From Cyanobium gracile PCC 6307 (GTDB lineage: Bacteria; Cyanobacteriota; Cyanobacteriia; PCC-6307; Cyanobiaceae), in assembly GCF_000316515.1 (NCBI RefSeq), contig NC_019675.1, positions 1,389,964 through 1,453,963 of the forward strand: 64,000 bases of DNA. Reading direction: 5' to 3'. Shown in pieces: positions 16,166 through 23,831 of this stretch. Both the position numbers and the translations under genes were made by a program. How positions within the stretch are numbered: the stretch's first letter is position 1; each line of letters opens with the position of its first letter. The notes under the pieces are model-generated. The model saw nothing but the letters and a program-made list of their open reading frames with translations. It was not told the origin of the DNA and did no database searches.

Positions 16166-17733
16166 ATGGCACCGGCACGGGGCGACGCGCAAGGCGCGAG
16201 GCCAGGCCGTCCGGTCTCCCTCAAAGAACGAGAGCGGATTTCGCTGGCGATCAGCGCGGCATCAGCCCGTTACCGGGGCCTCAGCCGGGCTGGAAAACAG
16301 CGGCTGCTCGATGAGCTGCAGGCCTTGACCGGCTACCACCGCAAGTCCCTGCTGCGCCGCTTGAACCAGCGGCCCGATGAGCGGCAGACCAACCTGCGCG
16401 GGCAGCACCGCCGCCGCTACGGCCCCGAGGTGGTGGAGGCCTTGGTGCCGCTATGGGAGGCCAGTGATCGGCTGTGCGGCAAGCGCCTCCATGCCCTGCT
16501 GCCGCAGTTGTTGGAATCGCTGGAGCACCATGGCCACGTGCAGCTGGAAAAGGGCGTGCGGGCGCGGGTGCTGACGATGAGCAGCGCCACGATTGACCGG
16601 CTGCTGGCTCCAGTCCGCAAAAGTAGTGGTGGCCATGGATGGCGGCGCCCTCCTCGGGCTCACAGTGGCGTGAGGCGGCGCGTGCAGGTGCGCACGTTCA
16701 AAGGCTGGGATGAGCACAAGGAGCCCGGCTGGCTGGAGATCGACCTGGTGGCCCATTGCGGCGGGCGGATGGAAGGACGGTTCATCTGGACCCTGGTGGC
16801 CACCGATATCGCCAGCGGTTGGAGCGAGAGCCTGCCGGTGATCACGCGGGATGGGGCCTCGGTGTTGGCTGCAATCCAGCGGTTGCGTCAGCACCTTCCC
16901 TTCCCCTTGCGCGGGATCGATGCGGATAACGATCCAGCCTTCATGAACGCGCTGATGGAGCAGTGGTGCGATGCACCGGAGCAGGGGATCGAGCTCACCC
17001 GCTCGCGGGCGTACCAGAGCAACGATCAGGCCTGGGTGGAACAAAAAAACGGTGTGCTGATCCGCCGGGTGGTGGGCTACGAGCGCTTGGTGGGCCTGGA
17101 GGCGGCACAACTGCTGGGGGAGCTCTACGCGGCGCTGCGGCTGTTCACCAACCTGTTTCAGCCATCGTTCAAGCTGAAAAGCAGCGTGCGGGAAGGGGGC
17201 CGGATCAAGCGGCTGCACCACCCGCCACGAACACCGCTGCAACAGCTGCTGCGCACCGGAGTGCTCAGCGATCAGGAAGCCCAGGACCTCAAAGAGCTGA
17301 GAAAGCGGTGCGACCCCGTGGCGCTGCTGGCCACGATGCGGAGCTGCCAGAGCCGGCTGGCCCTGTTGATCAGCGGCCAACACACCAGTGCCATGGCGGG
17401 GGAGCCGCTTAGCTGGCAGACACCGGAACAAGAAAAGCGAGAGCTGGAGGGGTTTCTGCAGGGGTTACAGGCCCTGTGGCGCCAGAGCAGGCCTCGACAG
17501 AAAAAGCCCAAACCGCGGCAGGGCCGCCGCAGTCGGGTGGATCCCTTTGAGGCCCATGCCGACCTGATCCCCCAATGGCTGGCAGCAGAACCAGATGTGG
17601 GCAGCCAGGAGCTCCTGGACAGGCTGATCGATCTGGATCCCCAGCGTTATGGGCCCCAACACAAACGCACGCTGCAGAGGCGAATCAGAGATTGGCGCGT
17701 GGCAAGGGTGGAAATGAGGTGGGTGCCTTTTAT
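16166..17733 (+). pseudogene. integrase-core (DDE) transposase, 3' end truncated by an IS3 element
   Basis: The frame encodes a transposase with an N-terminal helix-turn-helix region (TGYHRKSLLRRLNQRP), and an rve-type catalytic core: WLEIDLVAHCGG (first Asp), GIDADNDPAFMN (second Asp) and NDQAWVEQKNG (Glu). The C-terminal part reads LIDLDPQRYGPQHKRTLQRRIRDW. Family proteins continue beyond this, but here an IS3 end begins at 17734 and the frame runs into it until 17878. I recognise the type (IS481/ISNCY-like) but not the exact family. The catalytic triad is intact, so loss is limited to the tail. Confidence 0.72.
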
Positions 17734-18899
17734 TGGACAGATGCGGCCCCTGACATCGTTAGCCTCGGACGGGAGGAACGGGATTCGGCATCAGTGTAGA
17801 CCTCATGGGGAGTTCTGCCTCCCAGGGAGCTATGGGGCCTTACATGGCAGTACCTCCACAGGAAGCGGGCCAGGCTGATCTCCGCCTCCCAGCCATCGCT
17901 GTAGGCACGCAGATACACTTCCTCATACTTGACGGTGCGCCACAGCCTCTCCACCAGGATGTTGTCAAAACAGCGCTTTCTTCCTGACCAGCTGATCTGT
18001 ATCTCCTCATCCTTGAGTCGTTGAACGAAGGCTGAGGAGGTGAATTGACAGCCTTGGTCGGAATGGAAGATCTGTGGCTTGCGGCCGCTCGCCAGTGCCA
18101 TCGCCAGGGCCTCCAAACAGAACTCCGTGTCAAGGCTGTTGGAGAGTCTCCAGGCGAGCACGTGCCTGGAGAACAGGTCCACAATCGCCACCAAGTACAG
18201 GAAGCCCTTCCGCAGTGGGATGTAGGTGATATCTGTCGCCCAGACCTGATCTGGAGCCGTGAGGAGCTGGAGGTCCACCAGGCAGGGAAAGCGCTCGGAT
18301 GGTTTACCCGATACCGTGGTGCGGGGTTTCTGATAGATCGCTCGTAAACCCATGCGCTGCATGAGGTTTCGGACACGGTCGCGGGTGATCGGGATGCCGT
18401 CTCTGGCCAGGTAATGGACCATCCGCCGGCTGCCCGCGGTGGGATCCTCCAGGTAGAGGGCATCGATCCTCGCCATGATCTGCAGCGTGGAGTCACGGAC
18501 AGGCACCGGCTGGTAATACAGCGTGGAGCGAGGCAGGCCCAGCAGCTCGCATTGGCGAGTGACCGTGAGATCAGGGTGGCCACGATCGACCAGTTTGCGC
18601 AGTTCACGGGCATCAGAGGAGTTGAGACTTTTTTTCAGCCACTCCAGCTCCATCTGGAGCTTGCCGATCTGCTGGAACAGCTCAGCCTCCTTGGCCTGGC
18701 TCTCATCCTTGGCCTGTGTCTTTTTGCCCCGGGTGAACAAGTCGCTGGCACCCTCCAGTAGTTGCTTCTTCCACTGGCTCACCTGGATCGGATGCACCGC
18801 GTGGTCGGCGGCGATCTCCTGAAGCGTCTTGCGGCCACTGATCGCCTCCATGGCGACCTTGGCCTTGAACTCGGGGCTATGGGTGCGGCGTTTGCTCAT
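17730..18899 (-). CDS. IS3-family transposase, OrfA and OrfB in one frame
   Basis: From ATG 18899 the 389-residue protein contains OrfA (SKRRTHSPEFKAKVAMEAI, IQVSQWKKQLLEG) and OrfB (YQPVPVRDSTLQIM, VWATDITYIPLRKGFLYLVAIVDL, IFHSDQGCQFTS, VERLWRTVKYEEVYLRAY, RPHSSLGGRTP), so the DDE triad is complete. In IS3 elements OrfB is normally reached by a programmed -1 shift at a run of A. Here the run (minus strand, near 18626-18633) has seven A and the frame continues; with eight A the zero frame would read KKKSQLL and stop. The copy may therefore make the fused enzyme constitutively. The stop lies just outside the left terminal repeat. Confidence 0.85.
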   Translation of the reverse strand: MSKRRTHSPEFKAKVAMEAISGRKTLQEIAADHAVHPIQVSQWKKQLLEGASDLFTRGKKTQAKDESQAKEAELFQQIGKLQMELEWLKKSLNSSDARELRKLVDRGHPDLTVTRQCELLGLPRSTLYYQPVPVRDSTLQIMARIDALYLEDPTAGSRRMVHYLARDGIPITRDRVRNLMQRMGLRAIYQKPRTTVSGKPSERFPCLVDLQLLTAPDQVWATDITYIPLRKGFLYLVAIVDLFSRHVLAWRLSNSLDTEFCLEALAMALASGRKPQIFHSDQGCQFTSSAFVQRLKDEEIQISWSGRKRCFDNILVERLWRTVKYEEVYLRAYSDGWEAEISLARFLWRYCHVRPHSSLGGRTPHEVYTDAESRSSRPRLTMSGAASVQ

Positions 18900-18961
18900 G
18901 GGTGGGACGCCCCCTTCAGGGGCGGTGCCCCGCCTCACAGGTTAACGATGGAGCCTGTCCA
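17734..18961 (-). mobile_element. IS3-family insertion sequence, apparently complete
   Basis: Terminal inverted repeats are visible: TGGACAG at 17734-17740 and its complement CTGTCCA at 18955-18961, with further matches inward (CATCGTTAGC on the left and CATCGTTAAC read inward on the right). The length is about 1.23 kb, usual for IS3. No clear target-site duplication flanks it (TTTTAT on the left, GAAAAA on the right), so it may have arrived with a deletion. Confidence 0.8.
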
Positions 18962-19151
18962 GAAAAACCAGACCACCTCAAAAAGTGTGTAGCCACTGCA
19001 TCCGAACGGCCTGAAACCCAGCCAGGAACAAGGGAAGCAGTGTTACCAGGCGTCAATTAAAACTGGTAACAAGTTATTGATGCAAAGCGCCTGTCTCCCT
19101 GATGGGCACAGGAAACGCCTCTAACATGGCCTTTGGGCTTGCGCTGGGTCC

Positions 19152-19781
19152 ATGACGGTTGCACCTCCGGCTCCCTACCCGGATGCCTTAGCGCCCTTGC
19201 GCCTGCCCGAGGATCTGCGCCTCAGTCCCGATCAATTCGCCGCCGTCTGCATCGCCAACCCTCAGGCGGCGCTGGAACTCACCACAGAAGGCAAGCTCAT
19301 CCACACAACACCTACAGGCGGCGAAACCGGCATCCGCAACAGCCGTTTGCTGATGCGCCTGCTGGCCTGGGCCGACAGCGTGGGCAGTTGGCAGGTGTTC
19401 GACAGCTCCACGGGCTTCCTCCTCCCCGATGGCTCGGTGCGCAGCCCCGACGCCTCTCTGGTCCGTCTTGAGCGCTGGCGGGCCCTACCCCCGGAGCAGC
19501 GCCGCGAGTTCCCGCCCCTCTGCCCCGATCTGCTGGTCGAATTCGCCAGCCCAAGCGATGAAGGACCCCGCGGCCTCACGGCCTTGCGGCGCAAGATGGC
19601 CGCTTATCAGGCGAATGGCGCCAAGCTGGGCTGGCTGCTGATCCCCGAGCAGCAGGCTGTGGAGATCTGGAACAGCGAGGCCAACGGCGAGCCCTTGTGC
19701 CTTGAGGGGGCCACCACCCTGGAGGGTGACGCGCGATTCCCCGGGCTGAGGCTGGAATTGGCTGAGATCTGGGAGGCCTGA
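19152..19781 (+). CDS. Uma2-family (DUF820) putative nuclease
   Basis: The 209-residue protein belongs to the Uma2/DUF820 family, common in cyanobacteria and with a PD-(D/E)XK-like fold. Visible family segments are LELTTEGKLIHTTPTGGETG, SPDASLVRLERW, PDLLVEFASPSDE (acidic motif), and KMAAYQANGAKLGWLLIPEQQAVEIW, with a conserved Lys. Its biological role is unknown. The last codons and following bases recur at 20597-20665, so this gene end was duplicated. Confidence 0.85.
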   Translation: MTVAPPAPYPDALAPLRLPEDLRLSPDQFAAVCIANPQAALELTTEGKLIHTTPTGGETGIRNSRLLMRLLAWADSVGSWQVFDSSTGFLLPDGSVRSPDASLVRLERWRALPPEQRREFPPLCPDLLVEFASPSDEGPRGLTALRRKMAAYQANGAKLGWLLIPEQQAVEIWNSEANGEPLCLEGATTLEGDARFPGLRLELAEIWEA

Positions 19782-19831
19782 ACGATTCAGGGCAGCACCT
19801 GATCAGCCAGACGCTGCAGGCGTTGATCGGC
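19763..19831. repeat. direct repeat copy 1 (Uma2 tail plus VapC tail)
   Basis: This 69-base segment recurs at 20597-20665 with few differences. On the plus strand it contains the last Uma2 codons (EIWE-A and stop). On the minus strand it contains the end of a PIN toxin (VADQRLQRLADQVLP and stop at 19789). It marks a duplicated Uma2-vapC junction. Confidence 0.75.
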
Positions 19832-19890
19832 TACGAGCAATGTCCCTCGCCAGAGGCGGAGAATCCACCGCTTCTCCCTACGATGGATCA

Positions 19891-20118
19891 ATGGCGTTTC
19901 CCCGCATCAGCCACAATCCCGCCGTGATGGGAGGCAAGCCCTGCATCCGCGGGCTGCGCATCACGGTGGGCACCATCGTTGGTCTGATGGCCAGTGGAGG
20001 CAGCCGCGAGCGCATCCTGGAGGCTTACCCACTCCTGGAGCCTGCCGACATTGATGAGGCGCTGGCTTATGCCGCCTGGCGCATGGAAGAGCGAGAAGAG
20101 GAGCTGGTCCTGGACTGA
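19891..20118 (+). CDS. DUF433 antitoxin
   Basis: The 75-residue product from ATG 19891 has the DUF433 signature: RISHNPAVMGGKPCIRGLRITVGTIVGLMASG, then ERILEAYPLLEPADIDEALAYA. DUF433 proteins are winged-helix-like antitoxins paired with DUF5615 toxins. An upstream ATG at 19840 would add 17 residues that overlap the duplicated VapC tail and are not family-like. The stop overlaps the toxin start by one base (TGATG). Confidence 0.88.
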   Translation: MAFPRISHNPAVMGGKPCIRGLRITVGTIVGLMASGGSRERILEAYPLLEPADIDEALAYAAWRMEEREEELVLD

Positions 20119-20495
20119 TGGCCAGGCTCCTGGTCGACATGAACCTCTCAAGCGAATGGATCACGCTGTTACAGGCTGCTGGCCATCAGGCCGTGCACTG
20201 GTCCGAGGTGGGCGATCCGCGAGCACCGGATACGGACCTGATGCGATGGGCCCTGAATAACGGCTACGCCATCTTCACCCACGACCTGGACTTTGGGACG
20301 ATGCTGGCCCTCAGCGGCGCCCATGGCCCCAGCGTGCTGCAGGTCCGCTGCCTCAACGTGCTGCCTGATGCGATCGGCCCCCTGGTTCTCTCGCTCCTGA
20401 TGACCTACGCCGCCGAGATCGACCAAGGGGCGCTGGTGGTGGCTGACGAACGCCGCGAGCGCGTGCGGATCCTGCCGCTGAACAGGCAAGGCTGA
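20118..20495 (+). CDS. DUF5615 PIN-like toxin
   Basis: The 125-residue protein begins MARLLVDMNLSSEW, with the first acidic residue of the Mut7-C/PIN-like fold, and contains HWSEVGDPRAPDTDLMRWALNNGYAIFTHDLDFG, where the DLDFG motif carries further acidic residues. This family is predicted to be RNase toxins neutralised by DUF433 proteins. It is translationally coupled to the upstream antitoxin. The full length and acidic motifs suggest an active module. Confidence 0.88.
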   Translation: MARLLVDMNLSSEWITLLQAAGHQAVHWSEVGDPRAPDTDLMRWALNNGYAIFTHDLDFGTMLALSGAHGPSVLQVRCLNVLPDAIGPLVLSLLMTYAAEIDQGALVVADERRERVRILPLNRQG

Positions 20496-20596
20496 CCGCC
20501 TGTGAACGAGGAGAGAGCCTTCGTGGATCTCGAAAGCAGATCCACCCATGCCCGAACCTCCTGCACCCTGCTGGTGCTCACCAGCCTTGAGCTCGA

Positions 20597-20665
20597 TGAA
20601 ATCTGGGAGGTCTAAACGGTTCAGGGCAGGACCTGATCGGCCAGACGCTGCAGGCGTTGATCGGC
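20597..20665. repeat. direct repeat copy 2 (Uma2-like tail plus VapC tail)
   Basis: This is the partner of 19763-19831. Upstream on the plus strand, near 20570-20615, a short open piece ending LELDEIWEV and stop resembles the Uma2 C-terminus, so a second Uma2 gene once stood here and only its tail remains. Confidence 0.75.
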
Positions 20666-20735
20666 AGTGACCGGCAGGGCAGTTTTCCGGCGAGCCAGCG
20701 CCAGGTACAGAGAGTCGTAGAGGCGGTGGTTCAGA
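20621..20735 (-). pseudogene. C-terminal remnant of a VapC (PIN) toxin
   Basis: The minus-strand frame reads NHRLYDSLYLALARRKTALPVTADQRLQRLADQVLP, the last third of a PIN toxin with the YDSLYLALA and TAD.RL motifs. The N-terminal two thirds, with the first catalytic Asp, are missing. It directly follows an intact antitoxin gene, so the toxin was deleted while the antitoxin stayed. Confidence 0.75.
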
Positions 20736-21009
20736 TGGCAGGAGAAGGCAAGGGGGCTTCCACCTGCCGATGGCGGTCGCTGCGGATCAGTGATTCCGGA
20801 GACTCCTCCCATGGCAGCACTTGTCGCTGCTGCCATCGCTCGGCGATCCTCTCCAGCGCCAGCCGGCGCCGCTGCCGCGGGTCTTCGCCTGCGATGGCCT
20901 CCAGATCAGCCAGGGCCTGCTGGCTCAGGCTGCGCTTCTGGGCGCTGGCCCGGCGCTGAAACAGGCGGTACAGCGGATCCGGTACATCGCGTATCTGCAG
21001 GGAGGCCAT
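20731..21009 (-). CDS. FitA/VapB-type antitoxin with altered C-terminus
   Basis: The protein starts MASLQIRDVPDPLYRLFQRRASAQKRSLSQQALADLEAI, an Arc/ribbon-helix-helix-type antitoxin N-terminus, followed by a basic and acidic toxin-binding tail (LPWEESPESLIRSDR). The last dozen residues (HRQVEAPLPSPAI) are probably not native but result from the deletion that removed the toxin start. DNA binding should be intact. It may act as an orphan antitoxin or transcriptional repressor. Confidence 0.7.
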   Translation of the reverse strand: MASLQIRDVPDPLYRLFQRRASAQKRSLSQQALADLEAIAGEDPRQRRRLALERIAERWQQRQVLPWEESPESLIRSDRHRQVEAPLPSPAI

Positions 21010-21083
21010 GGCAAGACCACAAGTTCAATGAATGTACTGAGATTGCATGCAAAGCGCATGTTCTGGCCGCGCGATGGAGTTTC

Positions 21084-21662
21084 TCATCCCCCCGCCAGCA
21101 CCCTCGTCTCCGTCTCGATCCGCTGGGACCCGCCCCCCGAGGGTTCGAACTCCTGCCGCAGCTGCAGATGCAGCAGCCCATCCAGGTCCCGGGAGGCCTC
21201 CAGCCCCGGCAAGGCAAGCCCATCCAGCAGCACCCTGTTCTGGGCCGCGCCGGTGCTCGGTTCGCCGTCCAGCCCAAAGGCCGGGCCGCAGCGCATCAGT
21301 ACCCGCCGGCGCCAGATGGCGCTCGGTGGGCTGCCCACCGTGTAGGTGATCGGGCCGGCCGGCGTCTGCAGCTGCAGCACCGGATCCCGGCCGCCCAGGC
21401 CGCAGGCGGCGCCGGTGCCCAGGGCCAGGTCCACGCGGGTGGCCCGCTGCAGATCCCCCCGCAGCAGGGCCAGCACCCGTCGCTGCTGGCCCCGTTCCCG
21501 CACCTGACGCACCAGCCGCTCCACCTGGCGGCCCTCCGCCACCAAAGCCTGCAGCACAACCCCCCACAGCAGCAGCCCCAGGCTCAACGCCACAAGCAGC
21601 TCCGCCAGCGAGAAGCCGGCCGGACCCCTGACGGAACGGCCGTGGGAATACAGCAAGGCCAT
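21084..21662 (-). CDS. type IV minor pilin / pseudopilin (PilW-like)
   Basis: The 192-residue protein has a prepilin motif PAG/FSLAELLVALSLGLLLWGVVLQ with Glu at +5, then a coiled helix (RQVERLVRQVRERGQQRRVLALLRGDLQRATRV) and a globular C-terminus with a Cys pair (GAACGLGG and LMRCGP). PilW-like proteins prime pilus assembly. It is the last gene of a minus-strand cluster of four pilin-like genes, 31 bases after the FimT-like gene. Confidence 0.82.
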   Translation of the reverse strand: MALLYSHGRSVRGPAGFSLAELLVALSLGLLLWGVVLQALVAEGRQVERLVRQVRERGQQRRVLALLRGDLQRATRVDLALGTGAACGLGGRDPVLQLQTPAGPITYTVGSPPSAIWRRRVLMRCGPAFGLDGEPSTGAAQNRVLLDGLALPGLEASRDLDGLLHLQLRQEFEPSGGGSQRIETETRVLAGG

Positions 21663-21693
21663 GGCGCAGCTCCGGTGAAGAGAACAGGGCGGC

Positions 21694-22188
21694 TCAGGTC
21701 TGGGGATCCGGCAGGCAGCCGCCCGGCCCCTGCCGCCCCAGGCGGGTCACCCCGAGGGGCAGGGCCACCACCACGCACCGCACCAGATCGGTGCCCTCGG
21801 TGCTCAGCAGCACGGTGCCGCCATCGATGATCAGCCCGTTGCTGGTGAAGCGCACCGCCGCCGGCAGGTTGTGGCTGATGCTCACCTCCAGCCCGCCGAT
21901 CCCCTCCCCGAGCTCCAGTGCCGCCCCCTCGCAGGCCGGCAGGCTGCCGCCTTCGGGCTCCCGCCAGCCCGTGGCCTCCAGGCTCAGGGCGCAGGGGCGG
22001 CCCAGCCGCAGGGCGGCATCCCGGCCCCGCTCCAGCCCCACCATCACCCGGCGGCTGGCCCCCTCCAGGCGGGCAGCGGCCAGGTCCCGGCTGGCAGAGC
22101 TGAACCCCAGCTGGGCCAGCAGCCCCACCAGCACCAGGGTCAGCAGGGCTTCCGGCAGGGTGAAGCCTCCTTGCTCAGACCGTGCCAT
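21694..22188 (-). CDS. minor pilin, GspH/FimT type
   Basis: The 164-residue protein begins MARSEQGG/FTLPEALLTLVLVGLLAQLGFSSA, a prepilin signal with Glu at +5 and typical helix. The following globular region (ASRRVMVGLERGRDAALRLGRPCALSLE) is the GspH/FimT pattern. The start overlaps the end of the preceding gene by 14 bases, so the cluster is translated together. Confidence 0.85.
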   Translation of the reverse strand: MARSEQGGFTLPEALLTLVLVGLLAQLGFSSASRDLAAARLEGASRRVMVGLERGRDAALRLGRPCALSLEATGWREPEGGSLPACEGAALELGEGIGGLEVSISHNLPAAVRFTSNGLIIDGGTVLLSTEGTDLVRCVVVALPLGVTRLGRQGPGGCLPDPQT

Positions 22189-22579
22189 CGCCCCCTCCCT
22201 GCGGGACGCCGCAACGCCCGAAGGCCGCCGGCAAATACAGCCGTTGGCGCGGTTCGTCCTCGCCGGCCACCGCCAGCCGCAGCACCACCCCGTCTCCGCT
22301 GGCCGACACCTCCAGCTGGCGGCCCAGCCCCGGGGCCAGGGGCTGGGCCGCCAGGGCCTGCAGCAGCTGGGCCGTCGCCGTGGTGCAGTCGCCGGCGGAT
22401 GGGGCCAGGCTGCGCAGGGAAGCTTCGGCCCGCGCCAGAGCCACCTCCGCCTGCTCCAGCCGCTCCTGCTGGCGCTGCTCGGCCACGGCCGCGGCGCCCG
22501 CCAGGGCCCAGAGCTGCAGGGAGGATCCCGCCGCCGCCGCGAACACCACCGAGCCGGTGAGCAGTTCGATCAGGCTCAT
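22175..22579 (-). CDS. minor pilin-like protein with very short leader
   Basis: The protein begins MSLIELLTGSVVFAAAAGSSLQLWALAGA; SLIELLTGS is the pilin helix start with Glu at position 5, but there is no preceding basic leader with Gly. The rest is helical (RQQERLEQAEVALARAEASLRSL) with two cysteines. The ATG overlaps the stop of a shortened pilX copy (ATGA). A related start segment (MSLIERLTGS) recurs at 23831 next to the intact pilX-like gene, so this gene originally followed that one directly. The leader may be replaced by Met itself, or processing may be lost. Confidence 0.7.
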   Translation of the reverse strand: MSLIELLTGSVVFAAAAGSSLQLWALAGAAAVAEQRQQERLEQAEVALARAEASLRSLAPSAGDCTTATAQLLQALAAQPLAPGLGRQLEVSASGDGVVLRLAVAGEDEPRQRLYLPAAFGRCGVPQGGGDGTV

Positions 22580-22632
22580 GGCGCCACCCCCCGCAACCGT
22601 GGTGGCGCTTCACGACAAAGCAACATGGGCAT
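22576..22632 (-). pseudogene. internally deleted copy of the pilX-like gene
   Basis: An 18-codon frame from ATG 22632 reads MPMLLCREAPPRLRGVAP and stops. Its first codons and upstream bases match the start of the pilX-like gene (MPTLHRH, ATG 24340), and its last codons LRGVAP plus stop match the end of that gene at 23828. It is a duplicated copy with nearly all of the coding region deleted. Confidence 0.7.
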
Positions 22633-22653
22633 GGCGATGGTGGCAACGTCTCC

Positions 22654-23758
22654 TCAAGAGTTCCCAGCCGAGGACAGCAGCGGCTGCCGCGGGTCCACCC
22701 CCATCAGGAAATCCCCGCAGGGGAGGCAGAGGATCCCATCGATCCGCAACGGCTCCGCGCCCAGATGGAGCAGGGCCACCGTGGCTTCCGGGTAGTCAGC
22801 CTGGAAGGCCTTCAGTCCCTGCAGATCCCTGGAGTGAACCTGGCGGCTGCGCTTCACCTCCAGGGCCGTGAAGCTGTCAGGTCCGTACACCACAAAATCC
22901 ACCTCCCGGCCCGCCTTGGTGCGCCAGTAGAAGAGTTGATCGCCCCTGCGCCGGTAGGCGACCCAGGCCCGAAGATGCTGGGCAACCAGCCCCTCCAGGG
23001 CCATGCCCTCGATCTCGGCAGGGGAATCGAGTGGGCCGGCCGGCCGCAGCGAGCGGAACACACCGGCATCGAAATAGAAAAACTTGTCATGGGCGACCAC
23101 CTGGCGCTTCGCCCGCCGGCTGAAGACCGGCAGCCGGAAGGCCAGCAGCAGGTCCTCCAGAATGGCCAGATAGTTCTCCACGGACTTGCGGCCCACCTTG
23201 CACTCCCTCGCGACGGCGGACAGGTTGAGGGTGTAGCCATGGGAGAAGCTGATCGCTTCGAGAAACCTGGCAAAGCCGCTGAGATCGCGCACCAGCGCCT
23301 CGGCCTGCACCTCTTCCCGGAGGTACAGCGAGGCGTAGGCCCGCAGGGTCTGCTCCGGATCCATCGCCTCCCAGACCAGGGGAACCAGGCCGAAGCGCAG
23401 GGCACGATCCAGGCTGAAATCAGCCCCCAGTTCCGCTGCCAGAAAGGGATGCATGGACGCCGACACCAGGCGCCCGGCCAGCAGATTCCAGCTGCCGCGG
23501 CGCAGCTTTCGCGCACTGGATCCGGTCAGCACGAAGCGCAGGCCGGGATCCTCCTCCACCAGGGCATGGACCACGTCCAGCAGAGCCGGCACTTTCTGCA
23601 CCTCGTCGATCACCACCACGGCGATGTCGGGGTCGGCGGCCACCCTCTCGCGCAATCGTTCCGGCCTGGCGCAACCAGGTCGACTTGCCGGTGCCACGGG
23701 GACCGAACAGGAAAAAGCTGCCGGCAGGTTCCTGCAGAAATCGCCCTACCACCACCAA
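22654..23758 (-). pseudogene. AAA ATPase with DUF4143 domain, frameshifted after Walker A
   Basis: Family proteins begin with a short segment, then SFFLFGPRGTGKSTWL as Walker A, and end in DUF4143. Here the N-terminus with Walker A (FFLFGPRGTGKSTWLRQ) is in one frame (from about 23758), and the rest (ARPERLRERVAADPDIAVVVIDEVQKVP with Walker B, FVLTGSSARKL as sensor, and YWRTKAGREVDFVVYG near the C-terminus) is in another. The junction near 23664-23673 lacks about 20 residues that usually follow Walker A. The 3' frame from GTG 23697 stays open for 347 codons. The deletion disables ATP binding in any single product. Confidence 0.78.
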
Positions 23759-23772
23759 AACCGCCGCCTTTC

Positions 23773-23789
23773 TGGAGGTATCACCTCCA
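23773..23789. promoter_or_regulatory. palindrome upstream of the AAA ATPase gene
   Basis: TGGAGGT (23773-23779), ATC, ACCTCCA (23783-23789) is a perfect seven-base dyad 15 bases upstream of the probable ATPase start near 23758. It could be an autoregulatory operator or an end signal of the inserted segment. It lies just inside the point where duplicated pilin sequence ends. Confidence 0.45.
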
Positions 23790-23831
23790 ATTCTGCCTTG
23801 CCGACCCGGTGAGCCGTTCGATCAGGCTCAT
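23781..23831 (-). pseudogene. truncated start of a minor-pilin gene
   Basis: The frame from ATG 23831 reads MSLIERLTGSARQNWR and stops. Its first ten codons and upstream bases duplicate the start of the intact gene at 22579, after which unrelated ATPase-leader DNA begins. It is the broken upstream copy created when the ATPase segment came in. Confidence 0.7.
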
